From positions 186,001-250,000 of the forward strand of contig NZ_FRAR01000004.1 of assembly GCF_900142375.1 (NCBI RefSeq): DNA of 64,000 nucleotides. Direction: 5' to 3'. Under the pieces are notes generated by a model that ran no database searches, was not told where the DNA came from, and was given only the letters and a program-made list of their open reading frames with translations. The translations under genes were made by a program, and so were the position numbers. Below are positions 1-9,677 of the stretch, one piece after another (the stretch's first letter is position 1; each line of letters starts with the position of its first letter). The stretch comes from Desulforamulus aeronauticus DSM 10349 (GTDB taxonomy: Bacteria > Bacillota > Desulfotomaculia > Desulfotomaculales > Desulfotomaculaceae).

Positions 1-818
1 TTTACCACCGCATTCGTAATCATTAAGTCGTTAGCTTTAGAGCCAATGGTATTGACTTCCCGGTTCATTTCTTGTACCAAGAAATCTAATTTGCGGCCCA
101 CCGCCCCACCTTCTGTAAGGATCTGCGCTAACTGTTCTAAATGGCTATGTAAGCGAACCAATTCTTCCGAAATATCTGCTCGATCGGTAAAGATGGCTAC
201 TTCCGCAGCTAAACGGTTTTCCTCTATGGTGCCGTTTTCCAGCCATTCAGCTAACCGTTGCATCAATTTTTCCCGATGCTCTTGTACCACCAACGGCGCA
301 CGTTCGGAGACTTGTCCCAAGATTAATTGCCGAATAATCTTGGCCCTTTCCAGAATATCGGTTTTAAGGCGTTGCCCTTCGTTTTCCCGCATAGACATAA
401 GTCCTTCTAAGGCCTGATCGGTGGCTTTTTGAATCGCTTGGTACCAAGCTTCCACATCATCCTCAGTTTGTTCAAGGGAAATCACGTTAGGCAGAGATAT
501 TAGGTCTCTAATGGAGATTTTATCAGATATAGCCAAATCTGCCATTAGTTCCTCCATTGCCTTATGATAAGTCAGGGCTAATGCTTTGTCAACTTTTACT
601 GCCGGGGTAACTTCTCCTGTTTCCTCAATGGTAATAAACCCATCAATACGCCCACGGGTAACCTTATTTTGGATTTGTCTTCTTATTTTATCTTCAAGCT
701 GGGCTAATGACCTGGGTTGTCGCAAAATCACTTCACAATAGCGATTGTTCACTGATTTTAACTCTACAGTAAACCTGCGACCTTCAGCCTCTGCTTCCCC
801 TCGGCCATAACCGGTCAT
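1..818 (-). CDS. yicC: YicC family endoribonuclease, C-terminus cut by window edge
   Basis: I translated this from the minus strand. It opens at an ATG at 818 with MTGYGRGEAEAEGRRF, the conserved YicC start, and stays open to base 1 (about 272 residues). The family is usually about 290 residues, so only the last 20 or so are missing. Conserved stretches visible near the far end include REVNTIGSKAND, typical of the DUF1732 half. YicC proteins are reported to be endoribonucleases acting on RNA; the substrate here is unknown. In Firmicutes the gene commonly starts a cluster with remA, gmk and rpoZ, which would lie beyond the left edge. No clear ribosome-binding site was resolved upstream. Identification is by family resemblance and is firm. 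Confidence 0.9.
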   Translation of the reverse strand, partial: MTGYGRGEAEAEGRRFTVELKSVNNRYCEVILRQPRSLAQLEDKIRRQIQNKVTRGRIDGFITIEETGEVTPAVKVDKALALTYHKAMEELMADLAISDKISIRDLISLPNVISLEQTEDDVEAWYQAIQKATDQALEGLMSMRENEGQRLKTDILERAKIIRQLILGQVSERAPLVVQEHREKLMQRLAEWLENGTIEENRLAAEVAIFTDRADISEELVRLHSHLEQLAQILTEGGAVGRKLDFLVQEMNREVNTIGSKANDLMITNAVV

Positions 819-1064
819 GCTTTTTATCAAATTTTCACCACCTAGTTTTTTTAAATATAGTTTCTACCTAAAACTAGAATATCCTTTAAATTTGGCCAAA
901 AAACTAGAGATTTAAAGAAAAAGAGCCATTCCGTAGCATAACCTTGTATCCTTCCTAGTTATGCCCGAACTGGCAAAATATTAGAACTATTTGATTAACA
1001 CTTCGTGAATTTTTACGCATCTAAAACCGATAGACTTAAAAACCAATAACCTAGGGCTTATGGT

Positions 1065-1763
1065 CTAACGTTCATTTACTTCGTAGGGGGAGCTTTCATC
1101 ATCTACTCCCCGAAAAGATTCATAGATGACTCCGTCTTCTCCGATCTCATAGGGAATACTATCGGGGTTTTGAGAGGGATATAAATGTTCTTCAATCATT
1201 TCTTCATCCCCATAGTAAGATCCCGCCTGAGAACGGTCAGTGTCTTCATTCCAACGGGCCACGATTTCCCAGGCATCCTCACCATCGAAGCCGTTATAGT
1301 CTTCACCGTCCTTCCAGGAACGGGCAAAGGGATTTGCCAACACATCTTCTTCGACCGGTCTCTCATGGTCTTTGGGTAAGTGCTCATCCCTTGCTTTGCA
1401 ATCCACACACTGGGTGGTGTACGGTACTGCGTCCAGCCTCTCTGCAGATATTTCTTTACCACAAACTTCGCAAAGGCCATATTGCCCAGCTGCCAGCTTG
1501 CTCAAGGCATCATCTATGGCTCGGACAGTTAACATGGCATCTCCCTTAAGGGCCAGATCTTTACTTCGCTCAAACATCTCTGTACCCAGGTCTGCAGGAT
1601 GATTGTCATAACTGGAAAGTTCCTCGATGGATTCACCCATGGAAAATCCCAGCCCACCCTTCCCAGTTTCATCTTTATTAATGGTCTGGATGCGATTTAG
1701 TATATTTCCCCTCATCTTTAGCAGGCGTTGTTGATAATCCTGGGTCTGTTGCTGTGTAATCAA
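1065..1763 (-). CDS. yteA: YteA-like TraR/DksA zinc-finger protein
   Basis: This 232-residue acidic protein has a C4 zinc finger (CEVCG near residue 97, then CVDC near residue 118) after an N-terminal helical segment, the layout of TraR/DksA proteins. The spacing and the downstream GEDAWEIVARW-type tail match the YteA branch found in spore-forming Firmicutes. DksA-type proteins act at the RNA polymerase secondary channel, but whether YteA proteins do so is not established, so the role is inferred. The start is TTG at 1763, preceded by AGGAGG seven bases upstream, a strong site that decides the start. It lies alone, with a palindromic element upstream and yicC downstream on the same strand. 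Confidence 0.8.
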   Translation of the reverse strand: MITQQQTQDYQQRLLKMRGNILNRIQTINKDETGKGGLGFSMGESIEELSSYDNHPADLGTEMFERSKDLALKGDAMLTVRAIDDALSKLAAGQYGLCEVCGKEISAERLDAVPYTTQCVDCKARDEHLPKDHERPVEEDVLANPFARSWKDGEDYNGFDGEDAWEIVARWNEDTDRSQAGSYYGDEEMIEEHLYPSQNPDSIPYEIGEDGVIYESFRGVDDESSPYEVNER

Positions 1764-1809
1764 GTTAAATCCTCCTTTAAAGCATCCTTAATAACTGTAG
1801 GGTTAGTAT

Positions 1810-2020
1810 GGGTATGATGTTATCCACCGCTCGACTCCATATTCCACGTCGACAGCACTACGGCTCATTCCAGGCAAAATGAGGGTCGCCTCAACTCAAC
1901 GTCCTGTTTCGGTTCGGCTGGCGCGCACATCCTGTACGCGCCACCCCCATTTCGCCTTACATTCGCCAAGTGCCATTACCGACGCTACACAAGTCGCTCG
2001 CTATGGATAACATCATACCC
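1810..2020. repeat. 211-bp MITE-like long imperfect palindrome
   Basis: The ends are perfect 17-bp inverted repeats (GGGTATGATGTTATCCA at 1810-1826 and its complement at 2004-2020). Inside, further arm segments pair imperfectly (GGCAAAATGAGGG near 1875 against CCCCCATTTCGCC near 1945), and a central GGCGCG/CGCGCC stem lies around 1920-1942. The element is richer in G+C than its surroundings and has no convincing reading frame. I saw no clear target-site duplication. A degenerate partial copy lies at 62305-62345. It fills most of the gap between yteA and the aminotransferase gene. It could be a non-autonomous transposable element or a structured RNA; the terminal repeats favour the former. Confidence 0.7.
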
Positions 2021-2043
2021 TGCTGCATTATCATTTTTTACCC

Positions 2044-2088
2044 TAAAAAAAGACCCGGGCAAAGTTAAATATAACTTGCCCAGGTCAT
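2044..2088 (-). terminator. Intrinsic terminator after the aspartate aminotransferase gene
   Basis: Read on the minus strand, GACCTGGGCAAGTT pairs with AACTTTGCCCGGGTC across a short AT loop and is followed by a run of seven T. It lies about 20 bases beyond the stop codon of the gene ending at 2107. Confidence 0.85.
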
Positions 2089-2106
2089 TTTTAAATTACT
2101 CAATTT

Positions 2107-3300
2107 CTATTTGAGCTCCCCAAGGAATTTCTCGATCCGGTCAATTCCCTCTTTAATATTCTCCATGGAGGTAGCATAGGAAAGACGGATAAAATCATCT
2201 CCGCCAAAGGCAATCCCCGGCACCACAGCTACCTCGGCAATTTCTAGCAAAAGATTCGCTAAGTCGGTGGCATTATTCACAGACTTTCCTTGATAGGTCT
2301 TGCCAAAATAGGTGGCCACATTGGGATACAGATAGAAGGCTCCACCCGGTTTGGGGCAGGTAATGCCGGCAATGGCATTGAGCCGTCCCAACATGTAGTT
2401 CCGACGTTTTTCAAATTCCACAACCATAGCCTGCACCGGCTCCTGCGGTCCATTTAAGGCAGCTACACTGGCAGTCTGAGCCATGGAGGTGGGATTGGAA
2501 GTGGAGTGGGATTGTAGGTCCGCTATGGCCTTTGCCACCGGTGCCGGGGCTGCAGCATAGCCAATCCGCCAACCGGTCATGGCGTAGGCTTTGGATACAC
2601 CATTGATCACCACGGTATTTTCCTTTAATTCTGGACTGATGGAAGCAATACTAACATGCTCCAAGCCGTCGTAAAGAAGTTTTTCGTAAATTTCATCGGA
2701 AATGATCGTGATGTTGTGCTGTAATAACACCTCTCCCAGGGCAGTAAGTTCTTCTTTGGTGTAAACTCCCCCGGTAGGATTGCTGGGGCTATTCAGCAGG
2801 AAGACCCGGGATTTAGGGGTAATCACTGCCTTTAATTGATCAACAGTTAGTTTAAAGCCGTTTTCTTGGTGAGTCTGTACCACCACTGCTTCGGCACCAG
2901 CTAATTTAATTTGCTCCAGGTAACTAACCCAATAGGGTGCCGGTAAAATTACTTCATCCCCAGGCTGACAAAGAACCTGAAAAGCGTTATAAAGGGAATG
3001 CTTGGCCCCTACGGAAACTACAATTTGATTGGTCTGATATTCCAGGCCGTTTTCCCGGCGGAATTTTTCTACGATGGCCTGCTTTAGCTTTAAAGTGCCT
3101 CCGGCAGGAGTGTACCGGGTATCTCCCTCTTGAATGGCAGTGATAGCAGCATCTTTGATATGCTGCGGTGTATCAAAGTCCGGTTCGCCTACTCCAAAGC
3201 TAATCACCTTAACGCCAGAGGCTTTCATTTGCTTGGCCTTGGCATCAATGGAAAGGGTCGGTGAAGGACTGATGCTGGTAGCCCGTTCTGCTAATCTCAT
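2107..3300 (-). CDS. aspB: Class I PLP-dependent aminotransferase, aspartate aminotransferase type
   Basis: This 397-residue fold-type I aminotransferase has the N-terminal GEPDFDTP motif (about residue 38), the NSPSNPTGG loop (about 170), SDEIYEKL and the Schiff-base lysine in SKAYAMTGWRIGY (about residue 237). A C-terminal arginine region (FIRLSYATS) would bind the substrate carboxylate. The closest match is the bacterial Ib aspartate aminotransferase group, which converts aspartate plus 2-oxoglutarate to oxaloacetate plus glutamate in the cytoplasm; some members also use prephenate. It lies just downstream of dapL and dapF on the same strand and may supply amino groups for lysine and peptidoglycan precursors. 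Substrate specificity within class I cannot be fixed from sequence alone. Confidence 0.85.
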   Translation of the reverse strand: MRLAERATSISPSPTLSIDAKAKQMKASGVKVISFGVGEPDFDTPQHIKDAAITAIQEGDTRYTPAGGTLKLKQAIVEKFRRENGLEYQTNQIVVSVGAKHSLYNAFQVLCQPGDEVILPAPYWVSYLEQIKLAGAEAVVVQTHQENGFKLTVDQLKAVITPKSRVFLLNSPSNPTGGVYTKEELTALGEVLLQHNITIISDEIYEKLLYDGLEHVSIASISPELKENTVVINGVSKAYAMTGWRIGYAAAPAPVAKAIADLQSHSTSNPTSMAQTASVAALNGPQEPVQAMVVEFEKRRNYMLGRLNAIAGITCPKPGGAFYLYPNVATYFGKTYQGKSVNNATDLANLLLEIAEVAVVPGIAFGGDDFIRLSYATSMENIKEGIDRIEKFLGELK

Positions 3301-3397
3301 GGTATTCTCTCCCGTTTTACAATTTATTTAAGGACCTGCCATTAACCTTTGGCTTTTTAGTTGTTAGCCAATGACTAAGGGCTAAAAACCAGGGCCA

Positions 3398-4576
3398 TTA
3401 AAACTCAACTTTACCAATCGTCTTTTTCATACGTTCTAAAGCTTCCACTAGCCGCTCCTTAGGCATGGTAATAGAAATTCGGAAATATCCTTCCCCCTGA
3501 TCACCATAGCCATTGCCAGGAGTAATTACCACACCTGCTTTTTCAATGACATACTCTGCAAAGGAAGCAGAGGTAAAACCCTTAGGAACTGGGGCCCAAA
3601 TATAGAAGGTAGCCTTGGGTTTAGCCAAATGCCAACCCATGGCATTGAGGCCATCCACCACAATATCCCGACGCTCGCGGTAAATCTCGTTGTTTGCTGC
3701 AACCGTAGCCTGGGAACCGGTTAGGCCAACGCTAGCTGCATACTGAACAGCCTGGAACTGACCGGAATCAATATTGGTCTTGAAACGCCCCAAAGCTTCA
3801 ACTACCGCCGCGTTACCGGCAGCCCAACCGATACGCCAACCGGTCATGTTATAGGCTTTGGAAACGGAATTAAATTCTATTCCCACTTCCTTTGCACCGG
3901 GGATCTGTAAAAAAGACAGCGGTTGGTAACCCTCATAGGCCACTTCGGAATAAGCGTTGTCATGGCAAACTAGGATTTCATATTTTTTGGCAAACTCTAC
4001 GACAGCTTGATAAAAGTTTTCATCGGCAACGGCACCGGTGGGATTGTTGGGATAATTGATAAACATCATTTTTGCCCGTTGGGCAATGTCCTCTGGAATT
4101 GCTGCCAGGTCCGGCAGAAAACCATTTTCTAAGGTCAAAGGCATGTAATAGGGCTCTGCCCCGGCTAAAATTGCTCCACCGCTGTATACCGGGTAACCAG
4201 GGTCTGGCACCAGTACGATATCACCAGGGTTTAGATAACACCAAGAAATGTGGGCAATCCCTTCCTTAGATCCGATAAGGGAAACCACTTCTGTCTTGGG
4301 ATCTAAGACAACTCCAAAGCGCTTGGCATAAAAATCAACCACCGCTTGACAGTAGGACAACAGTCCTACAGAAGAAGGATACTGATGGTTCTCTGGCACA
4401 GCCACCTGTTTCTGAGCTTCCTTAATGATGTGTTCAGGGGTTGGCATATCAGGGTCACCAATGCCCAAACTAATTACATCCACTCCCTCTTCTTTCTTCT
4501 GCGCAATCACCTTTTCGATACGGGCAAAGAGGTATGGTGGCAGGTTTTTTATCCGGTTAGCTTCTTCAAAGCGCAA
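3398..4576 (-). CDS. dapL: LL-diaminopimelate aminotransferase
   Basis: The protein begins with [20 protein letters not shown], the characteristic DapL start, and carries the [10 protein letters not shown] motif, the NYPNNPTGA loop and the PLP lysine in [13 protein letters not shown]. DapL converts tetrahydrodipicolinate directly to LL-diaminopimelate, bypassing the acylated DAP routes. The open frame extends to an ATG at 4636, but I chose TTG at 4576: AAGGGGG sits seven bases upstream, and the family begins at this motif. That gives 392 residues, a normal length. dapF (4642-5496) is directly upstream on the same strand, so the two consecutive steps to meso-DAP are probably co-transcribed. 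Confidence 0.9.
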   Translation of the reverse strand: MRFEEANRIKNLPPYLFARIEKVIAQKKEEGVDVISLGIGDPDMPTPEHIIKEAQKQVAVPENHQYPSSVGLLSYCQAVVDFYAKRFGVVLDPKTEVVSLIGSKEGIAHISWCYLNPGDIVLVPDPGYPVYSGGAILAGAEPYYMPLTLENGFLPDLAAIPEDIAQRAKMMFINYPNNPTGAVADENFYQAVVEFAKKYEILVCHDNAYSEVAYEGYQPLSFLQIPGAKEVGIEFNSVSKAYNMTGWRIGWAAGNAAVVEALGRFKTNIDSGQFQAVQYAASVGLTGSQATVAANNEIYRERRDIVVDGLNAMGWHLAKPKATFYIWAPVPKGFTSASFAEYVIEKAGVVITPGNGYGDQGEGYFRISITMPKERLVEALERMKKTIGKVEF

Positions 4577-4641
4577 ACTAAAACCCCCTTTTTTAAGCTC
4601 GTGCAAAGTATAACAACTTAAACACAGGTTTTTCAACTACA

Positions 4642-5496
4642 TTAGGATTTGTATACTGTATATTCACCATGGAATACTTCCCTTGCCGGACCCGTCATAT
4701 ATACCTTTCCGTTGTCGGCCCATTCAATCTGTAGAGGACCTCCCGGCAAGTGAACTGTCACTTTCTTCTCTGTTAAACCATTCAGTACCCCGGCTACCGC
4801 CACAGCGCAAGCTCCGGTACCGCAGGCCAGGGTGGGGCCAGCCCCTCTTTCCCAGACCACCATCCGGACTTCCTGCGGGTTTAAGACTTGGACAAACTCT
4901 ACATTTGTTTTCTTTGGAAAGGCAGGATGGTATTCAATGCGTGGGCCAATCATGTGCAGGGGTATTGAGGCAATATCCTCGACAAATATGACGCAATGGG
5001 GATTCCCCATGGAAACTGCGGTGATATAGAATTTCTGACCATCTACCTCTAAAGTATCATTAACAACCTGTCCTGCCTCACCTACCATGGGAATCTCTGC
5101 TCGTTGCAGCCTTGGTTCTCCCATATCGACTTTAATGGCTTCTACCATACCATTCTTTAGAATCACCTGGGGCACTATAATACCTGCTAAGGTCTCTACC
5201 TTAATTTGTTCTTTTCTTACAATATTGTGTTCATATAAATATTGGGCAACACAGCGAATAGCGTTGCCGCACATTTCTGCTTCAGTACCATCGGAGTTAA
5301 TGATCCTCATTCGCACGTCGGCCACACCGGAGTCCAATAGCAGTACTAGGCCATCAGCGCCTATCCCAAATTTCCGGTCGCACATTTCCTTGGCCAGCGT
5401 GGCATAATCATCCGGGAATCTTTCTCCAATTCCGGCATTAACTAAAATAAAATCGTTTCCTAAACCATGTACTTTGGTAAATAGCAACTGGGCCAC
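4642..5496 (-). CDS. dapF: Diaminopimelate epimerase
   Basis: This 284-residue protein interconverts LL- and meso-diaminopimelate for lysine and peptidoglycan. Both catalytic cysteines are visible: C76 in [15 protein letters not shown] and C225 in [14 protein letters not shown]. The N-terminal [13 protein letters not shown] motif is also typical, and length is normal for the family. It heads a minus-strand group with dapL and the aspartate aminotransferase gene. The 270-base gap upstream, shared with the divergent chemoreceptor gene, presumably contains its promoter, though I could not pick one confidently on this strand. Confidence 0.95.
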   Translation of the reverse strand: MAQLLFTKVHGLGNDFILVNAGIGERFPDDYATLAKEMCDRKFGIGADGLVLLLDSGVADVRMRIINSDGTEAEMCGNAIRCVAQYLYEHNIVRKEQIKVETLAGIIVPQVILKNGMVEAIKVDMGEPRLQRAEIPMVGEAGQVVNDTLEVDGQKFYITAVSMGNPHCVIFVEDIASIPLHMIGPRIEYHPAFPKKTNVEFVQVLNPQEVRMVVWERGAGPTLACGTGACAVAVAGVLNGLTEKKVTVHLPGGPLQIEWADNGKVYMTGPAREVFHGEYTVYKS

Positions 5497-5657
5497 CTCA
5501 CTTGAAGTTTTGTCTTTCCTAATATTCAGCTTTTATCATAGTGTAGTATGTCCTTTCATTGGATGAATTTCTACCTAGGATAAAGAATTCCTTCACAACT
5601 CCGTTTTGTACACTGTATTCCTTTTATCTACAGTTTATCTACAGTATACTTTCTATT

Positions 5658-5685
5658 TTGACAATTTAATGACAAATCATATAGA
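5658..5685 (+). promoter_or_regulatory. Sigma-A-like promoter for the chemoreceptor gene
   Basis: TTGACA at 5658-5663 is followed after 16 bases by TATAGA at 5680-5685. It lies about 80 bases upstream of the chemoreceptor start in an AT-rich intergenic region that also holds a tandem TCTACAGT motif just before it. Confidence 0.55.
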
Positions 5686-5766
5686 CGAATACCGGTAAAA
5701 TTTGTTAAAATATTCCCAAGTAAATTCTACCTATTTAAAAAAATTTTTCCATTAAGGAGGCTAATC

Positions 5767-7557
5767 GTGAACAACTGCTGGGAATACCTTAAATGTCCAG
5801 AAGAAAGGCAGCAAAATTGCCCCGCCTACACACTCCAACAGGGTAAAGATTGCTGGAAAGTTCCGGGTACCCTATGCCGTGGTGAAAAACAAGGTACCGT
5901 TGCTCAAAAAATACCCTTTTGTCGGGATTGCCAATTCTTTACGAAAACCGTCTCTATCAATAAATTTCCTATTAAAAGAAAGCTACTGGCAGGTTTTGGG
6001 GTTATTTTAAGTTTATTGTTGATTGTTGGCCTCTTTTCTTATTATGAAATAAATCAAATTAGCAATCGTTATGATCAATTATTTGGCGAGCAGCTAGTAA
6101 TTATTAATCAAACAAATGATTCCTTAATCCTGATCGAAAAATCAGCACTTAATCTGCGTAACTACTTAATAACCGGCGATAAATCCTACTTGGACAAGCA
6201 TGTCAGCGAAATTGCCGAAACCAACAGGGCTATGTCTAAGCTTAGAGCTTCTTTAAAAAACGATCAGGCACTAAAAATCTATAATGACTATAATAAAGAG
6301 TACGCCAAATACATTCTATATGCGAGCAATTTAACTAACCTTCGCCAGCTTTCTAGCGACAACGCCACTCCCGATCAACAAGAGCTGAATATGCTAAGGA
6401 AAATCCAAGAACAAACTTTAGCCGATAAAGGAACCGTTAACGGTACTATCGATGCTGGACGTAAACTTATTACTTTCGTTGATCAACTAGTAGATGCAGA
6501 GCATGCTGCAGCCCAGAAAAATGTTAACCAGCTTGTTACTATGATTTTTATTATTATTATAATTGCCCTGGCGGCGGGATTGGCCGTGGCTCTCTATGTT
6601 TCTAACCTAATTGCCAACCCCATTCGCAAATTGGAGCAAGCAGCGGCCAAAATAGCCGCGGGCGATTTGGCTTCTGAAGAGCTCAAGGTAAGCAATCAGG
6701 ACGAAGTGGGTACATTGGCCCTCGCCTTTAATCAGATGAGCATCTCCCTCAAGGATTTGGTCCTGCATATTAATGAAAAAGCCCAAACGGTATCTGCTGC
6801 CAGTGAAGAACTTACCGCCACCGCCCAGCAATCTTCAGCCTCTGCCAGTGAGTCCTCTAGCACCTTAATGGAACTGGCCGCTTCGGTGGAACGGGTCTCG
6901 GAAAATACCAGTCTAGTTTCTTCCTCTTCTCAAGCTGCCAGCCAATCGGCAGAACAGGGTCATCAAGGTTTGGCGCAGGTTGAAGGACAGATGGAAATCA
7001 TTAAAGATTCCACTGAGCGGGTTTCTAAAGTTATTAACGAATTAAATCAGGCCTCTGGTCAAATCAGCCAGATTGTAGAAATGATTACCCAGATTGCTGA
7101 ACAAACAAATCTGCTGGCCCTTAATGCAGCCATTGAAGCCGCCCGGGCAGGAGAACAGGGCCGTGGTTTTGCTGTGGTAGCTGAAGAGGTGCGCAAGCTG
7201 GCAGAACAAAGTGCCACTGCAGCCAACAGAATTAAAGATCTAATCTATACCATTCAGGATGAAACCGCCCGAGCTGTGACCACCATGTCTGAAGGAGTTC
7301 AAGAGGTTGACAAGGGAACCCAGGTCGTCCATGGGGTGGCCCAGTCCTTCCAACAGATTTTAGCGGCTATTCAGGAGGTAAGTACGCAGGTCCAAGATGT
7401 GGCCGCCTCCGGCCAGCAAATTTCTGCAGGTGTACAGACGGTAGCAGGTACCGCTCAAGAGCAAACGGCTATGATGGAAGAGTTATCTGCCTCCAGTGAA
7501 GCCCTCGCCGAAATGGCTGAGGAACTAAAAAACACCTCCGCCCGGTTTAAGATATAA
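5767..7557 (+). CDS. Methyl-accepting chemotaxis protein with Cys-rich N-terminus
   Basis: This 596-residue membrane chemoreceptor signals to CheA/CheW. The GTG start at 5767 has AAGGAGG six bases upstream. Residues 1-56 form an unusual cytoplasmic segment with seven cysteines (4, 10, 18, 29, 37, 52, 55) and a CWEYLKC motif, resembling the small 'two-CW' domain. TM1 is about 71-93, then a four-helix-bundle-like sensor region, TM2 about 257-280, and a HAMP domain. The signalling domain has its conserved tip [20 protein letters not shown] from residue 445. Because the Cys-rich segment precedes TM1 it should lie inside the cell, where it might bind metal or respond to redox state (inference). 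The C-terminus has no CheR-docking pentapeptide that I can see. It is monocistronic, with a terminator directly downstream. Confidence 0.92.
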   Translation: MNNCWEYLKCPEERQQNCPAYTLQQGKDCWKVPGTLCRGEKQGTVAQKIPFCRDCQFFTKTVSINKFPIKRKLLAGFGVILSLLLIVGLFSYYEINQISNRYDQLFGEQLVIINQTNDSLILIEKSALNLRNYLITGDKSYLDKHVSEIAETNRAMSKLRASLKNDQALKIYNDYNKEYAKYILYASNLTNLRQLSSDNATPDQQELNMLRKIQEQTLADKGTVNGTIDAGRKLITFVDQLVDAEHAAAQKNVNQLVTMIFIIIIIALAAGLAVALYVSNLIANPIRKLEQAAAKIAAGDLASEELKVSNQDEVGTLALAFNQMSISLKDLVLHINEKAQTVSAASEELTATAQQSSASASESSSTLMELAASVERVSENTSLVSSSSQAASQSAEQGHQGLAQVEGQMEIIKDSTERVSKVINELNQASGQISQIVEMITQIAEQTNLLALNAAIEAARAGEQGRGFAVVAEEVRKLAEQSATAANRIKDLIYTIQDETARAVTTMSEGVQEVDKGTQVVHGVAQSFQQILAAIQEVSTQVQDVAASGQQISAGVQTVAGTAQEQTAMMEELSASSEALAEMAEELKNTSARFKI

Positions 7558-7563
7558 AGTCAT

Positions 7564-7614
7564 GAAATGAAGAAGAACCAGTGTCAGCGGAACTCCCTTG
7601 ACACTGGTTCTTTT
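7564..7614. repeat. 51-bp direct repeat (left) containing a bidirectional terminator hairpin
   Basis: The segment contains AAGAACCAGTGTCA and its complement TGACACTGGTTCTT around a GC-containing loop, followed by TTTT. It ends transcription of the chemoreceptor gene. A copy at 11134-11184 differs at only one base (G at 7587, A at 11157), and the two bracket a 3.5-kb accessory island. Confidence 0.9.
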
Positions 7615-7719
7615 ATTTGTTGAAATTCACGTGTATCGTCCAATTTTTCGGCTACTATAAAATAGTATCGTTTATTTCGGTGCTTCAATACACCTTTCTG
7701 TTATCCAACGTTTATAACA

Positions 7720-7932
7720 TTAAGGATGCTCATTTTTTCGATTCCTTGTTGGTGAAACCACTGCGATAAAGGTGGTCAGGATTGTGGCCGAAATTATAAC
7801 AAGCAAAACCACAAGAGGCGGCTGCCAAGGCTCTCCCCAATTGGATGTAATCAACATTTCAAAGAAGAAACGGTGCAGGAGAAGCCTTAAAATACCGACT
7901 GTTAGACTATCGGATATGGCGTAGGCAGCGGA
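7720..7932 (-). pseudogene. C-terminal remnant of a membrane protein
   Basis: Reading the minus strand from about 7932 to the TAA at 7720 gives about 70 residues without a usable start: LFFSAAYAISDSLTVG, then LLLHRFFFEML, then a strongly hydrophobic stretch PPLVVLLVIISATILTTFIAVV and a charged tail ending RNRKNEHP. A TGA lies in frame just upstream. This looks like the last one or two transmembrane segments of a lost integral membrane protein. I cannot assign the family; an acyltransferase or an ABC permease are both possible. It sits at the left end of the island. Nothing else recognisable was seen in 7615-8062. Confidence 0.4.
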
Positions 7933-8062
7933 GAAAAATAATCAATCATTAGCCGAAAATAAGTATCCGAAACAACTGAACACCCCACTCCCATCTGCCA
8001 GTCAGACTTCGGGTGAGGGTGTTCAATTTCCATCAAATTATATAAAATTTACCGACCTCCCC

Positions 8063-8539
8063 TTAAAAATTAAACTCTTTTTCCCATGCAAAGGAAGCGG
8101 CTTCTTCTGTGCTTTTCGGCCAATGGCTGCACCATGTAGGAACGCCGGACTTTTCCACTCTATCAAGGCTTGGAGTGTACGGCTTGATGTCGAGTACAGG
8201 GCTATTATCATTAGAGTCGATAAACGCAATCTGTATAATACCTTTTTCATTGTCAATGTGAATAACCTCTGACGTAGTCAAAGCAATCGGGTTTGGACGC
8301 ATTGGCGATCTTGTGGCAAAAATCCCCATCACATCGGGGGCGCCTTTATATGGCTGTTCTGTTTGTAGGACAGAACGGGACTGTTCATCATCAAAATCGC
8401 TAAACCACCAAATAACGTTGATGTGGCTAAATCCCTCCAACGCTTGCAGGGCAGGAATGTATTTTTCCTCGACTTTAATAAATGTTCCGTTCTCATTGCT
8501 GTGAACCTTTCCGATAGGATGTACCATAAATTTACTCAT
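8063..8539 (-). CDS. TrmO-like tRNA methyltransferase (TsaA/YaeB family)
   Basis: This 158-residue protein has the family signature FATRSPMRPNPIALT (about residues 74-88) and the DNSPVLDIKPY motif, a variant of the usual DGTPVLDIKPY. Classical TrmO N6-methylates t6A37 of some tRNAs using S-adenosylmethionine. This protein is shorter than E. coli TrmO (about 235 residues) and lacks the C-terminal domain, as do many stand-alone UPF0066 proteins in clostridia, so methylation of the same base is inferred only. It lies in the accessory island, downstream of a MerR-family gene on the same strand but separated from it by a terminator hairpin. Confidence 0.75.
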   Translation of the reverse strand: MSKFMVHPIGKVHSNENGTFIKVEEKYIPALQALEGFSHINVIWWFSDFDDEQSRSVLQTEQPYKGAPDVMGIFATRSPMRPNPIALTTSEVIHIDNEKGIIQIAFIDSNDNSPVLDIKPYTPSLDRVEKSGVPTWCSHWPKSTEEAASFAWEKEFNF

Positions 8540-8606
8540 GTTTTTTCCTCCATTTCACTGATTTCAAGTAGATCATAGACCCTCACATCATGTGAGAGTC
8601 AAGGGA

Positions 8607-8639
8607 ATAAAAAAGCGTCCTGCAAAAATGCAAGACACT
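8607..8639 (-). terminator. Terminator after the MerR-family gene
   Basis: On the minus strand GTGTCTTGCA pairs imperfectly with TGCAGGACGC around a T-rich loop, followed by six T. It lies a few bases past the stop codon at 8648 and separates that gene from the TrmO-like gene. Confidence 0.75.
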
Positions 8640-8647
8640 ACGCCTGA

Positions 8648-9469
8648 TTATATAAGTTCCACTGGTATTTGAAGTTCTATTAAATATTTTTCGGGGTTAC
8701 TTTCATTAAACGGCCCACGATGTACAATTTGCCGATTTAGCCCGGACATTCTATACTGACTATTTTTTTGCAGCCATTCTGCAAAGGCTAAATATGCTCC
8801 TGCAATATTCGTAAAGGCTCCATATACCATTGTACAAGCCATAATCGGTACTGGTGCGGTGTTCCGGTAGACAAAATCCCCTACACTCTTTTCTAGTTTT
8901 TTTACAGGTGCACATAACTCAACATCAACATTCGTTTCTTTATATTCGACATCATGATAGATAGCAAAAACTTTGCTTGATATCTCTATTTGATGTTGCA
9001 CTGCAAAAGTAGATATTTCCTGATATAATTCACCTTCGGCATAGTAGTCTGGAATTATTCTACGCAAGGAAAGAACTTGATAACTTGGAATGGTTCGGAT
9101 TGAAATATTATAGTGCATTTCGCTTTTTTGGTTTACGATTTCATTTTTGGCAAACTCTATTTTCTTCAATTTTTTCTGTTCAGCTTGAATTACTTTCTCT
9201 ACCTCTAAATATTTCACGTCAAGCTGTTCCACAAGGGAGTGATCATCTTTTATAGTAAGGGCTACCGCAATTTCTGAAACATTGAATCCACTATCACGAA
9301 GATAGATTATTTTGTTTAGAATGGGTATTTGCTCGACGGAATACATACGATACCCCGTCCCTGGGTCAATCTCTGCTGGCTTCAAAAGCCCTACCTCATC
9401 ATAGTATCGGAGCATTCGGATTGTTATCTGTGTCAGTTTTGAAAATTCTCCTATTCGAAACATCAGCAT
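8648..9469 (-). CDS. MerR-family regulator with GyrI-like effector domain
   Basis: This 273-residue protein has an N-terminal winged helix (FRIGEFSKLTQITIRMLRYYDE, then GYRMYSVEQ), a coiled-coil dimerisation helix (about 85-115), and a C-terminal GyrI-like ligand-binding domain of the BmrR/BltR type. Such regulators bind hydrophobic cations or drugs and twist a promoter with an over-long spacer to activate it. The start could be ATG at 9469 or, more likely, the ATG two codons later (9463), which is better spaced from GGAAGGGAG. Neighbours are a GNAT acetyltransferase gene upstream and a TrmO-like gene downstream, both inside the accessory island. No efflux pump gene is nearby, so its target is unclear. 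Confidence 0.8.
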   Translation of the reverse strand: MLMFRIGEFSKLTQITIRMLRYYDEVGLLKPAEIDPGTGYRMYSVEQIPILNKIIYLRDSGFNVSEIAVALTIKDDHSLVEQLDVKYLEVEKVIQAEQKKLKKIEFAKNEIVNQKSEMHYNISIRTIPSYQVLSLRRIIPDYYAEGELYQEISTFAVQHQIEISSKVFAIYHDVEYKETNVDVELCAPVKKLEKSVGDFVYRNTAPVPIMACTMVYGAFTNIAGAYLAFAEWLQKNSQYRMSGLNRQIVHRGPFNESNPEKYLIELQIPVELI

Positions 9470-9498
9470 AGCTCCCTTCCAAACCGCAATAGGTCGTC

Positions 9499-9533
9499 AT
9501 ATGAAATTGACTTATTGGGAAGCCATTTCATAT
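9499..9533. promoter_or_regulatory. Inverted repeat upstream of the MerR-family gene
   Basis: ATATGAAAT (9499-9507) and ATTTCATAT (9525-9533) are exact 9-bp inverted arms separated by 17 bases, about 30 bases upstream of the regulator start. It could be an operator for that regulator or a hairpin in its leader. A second hairpin (GCGGGA/TCCCGC, about 9548-9573) follows. Confidence 0.35.
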
Positions 9534-9677
9534 AAAAATACTGCTTTGGCGGGAGATTATTTTGCATATCCCGCATTAGAATCCGGCTCTGTTATTTTTT
9601 TCGTGTGCTTTTCTCACTATAATGATCTCTTCAGATTATAAATTCCCGCAAAGCTCATCCTTGCGAGAGATTATTTT

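Noticed and set aside
46-417. 123-codon plus-strand frame near the left edge
   Set aside because: Lies opposite yicC, whose minus-strand translation is a clear family match.
3398-4576. dapL as a second ordinary aspartate aminotransferase
   Set aside because: The [20 protein letters not shown] start and position next to dapF match the LL-DAP aminotransferase family instead.
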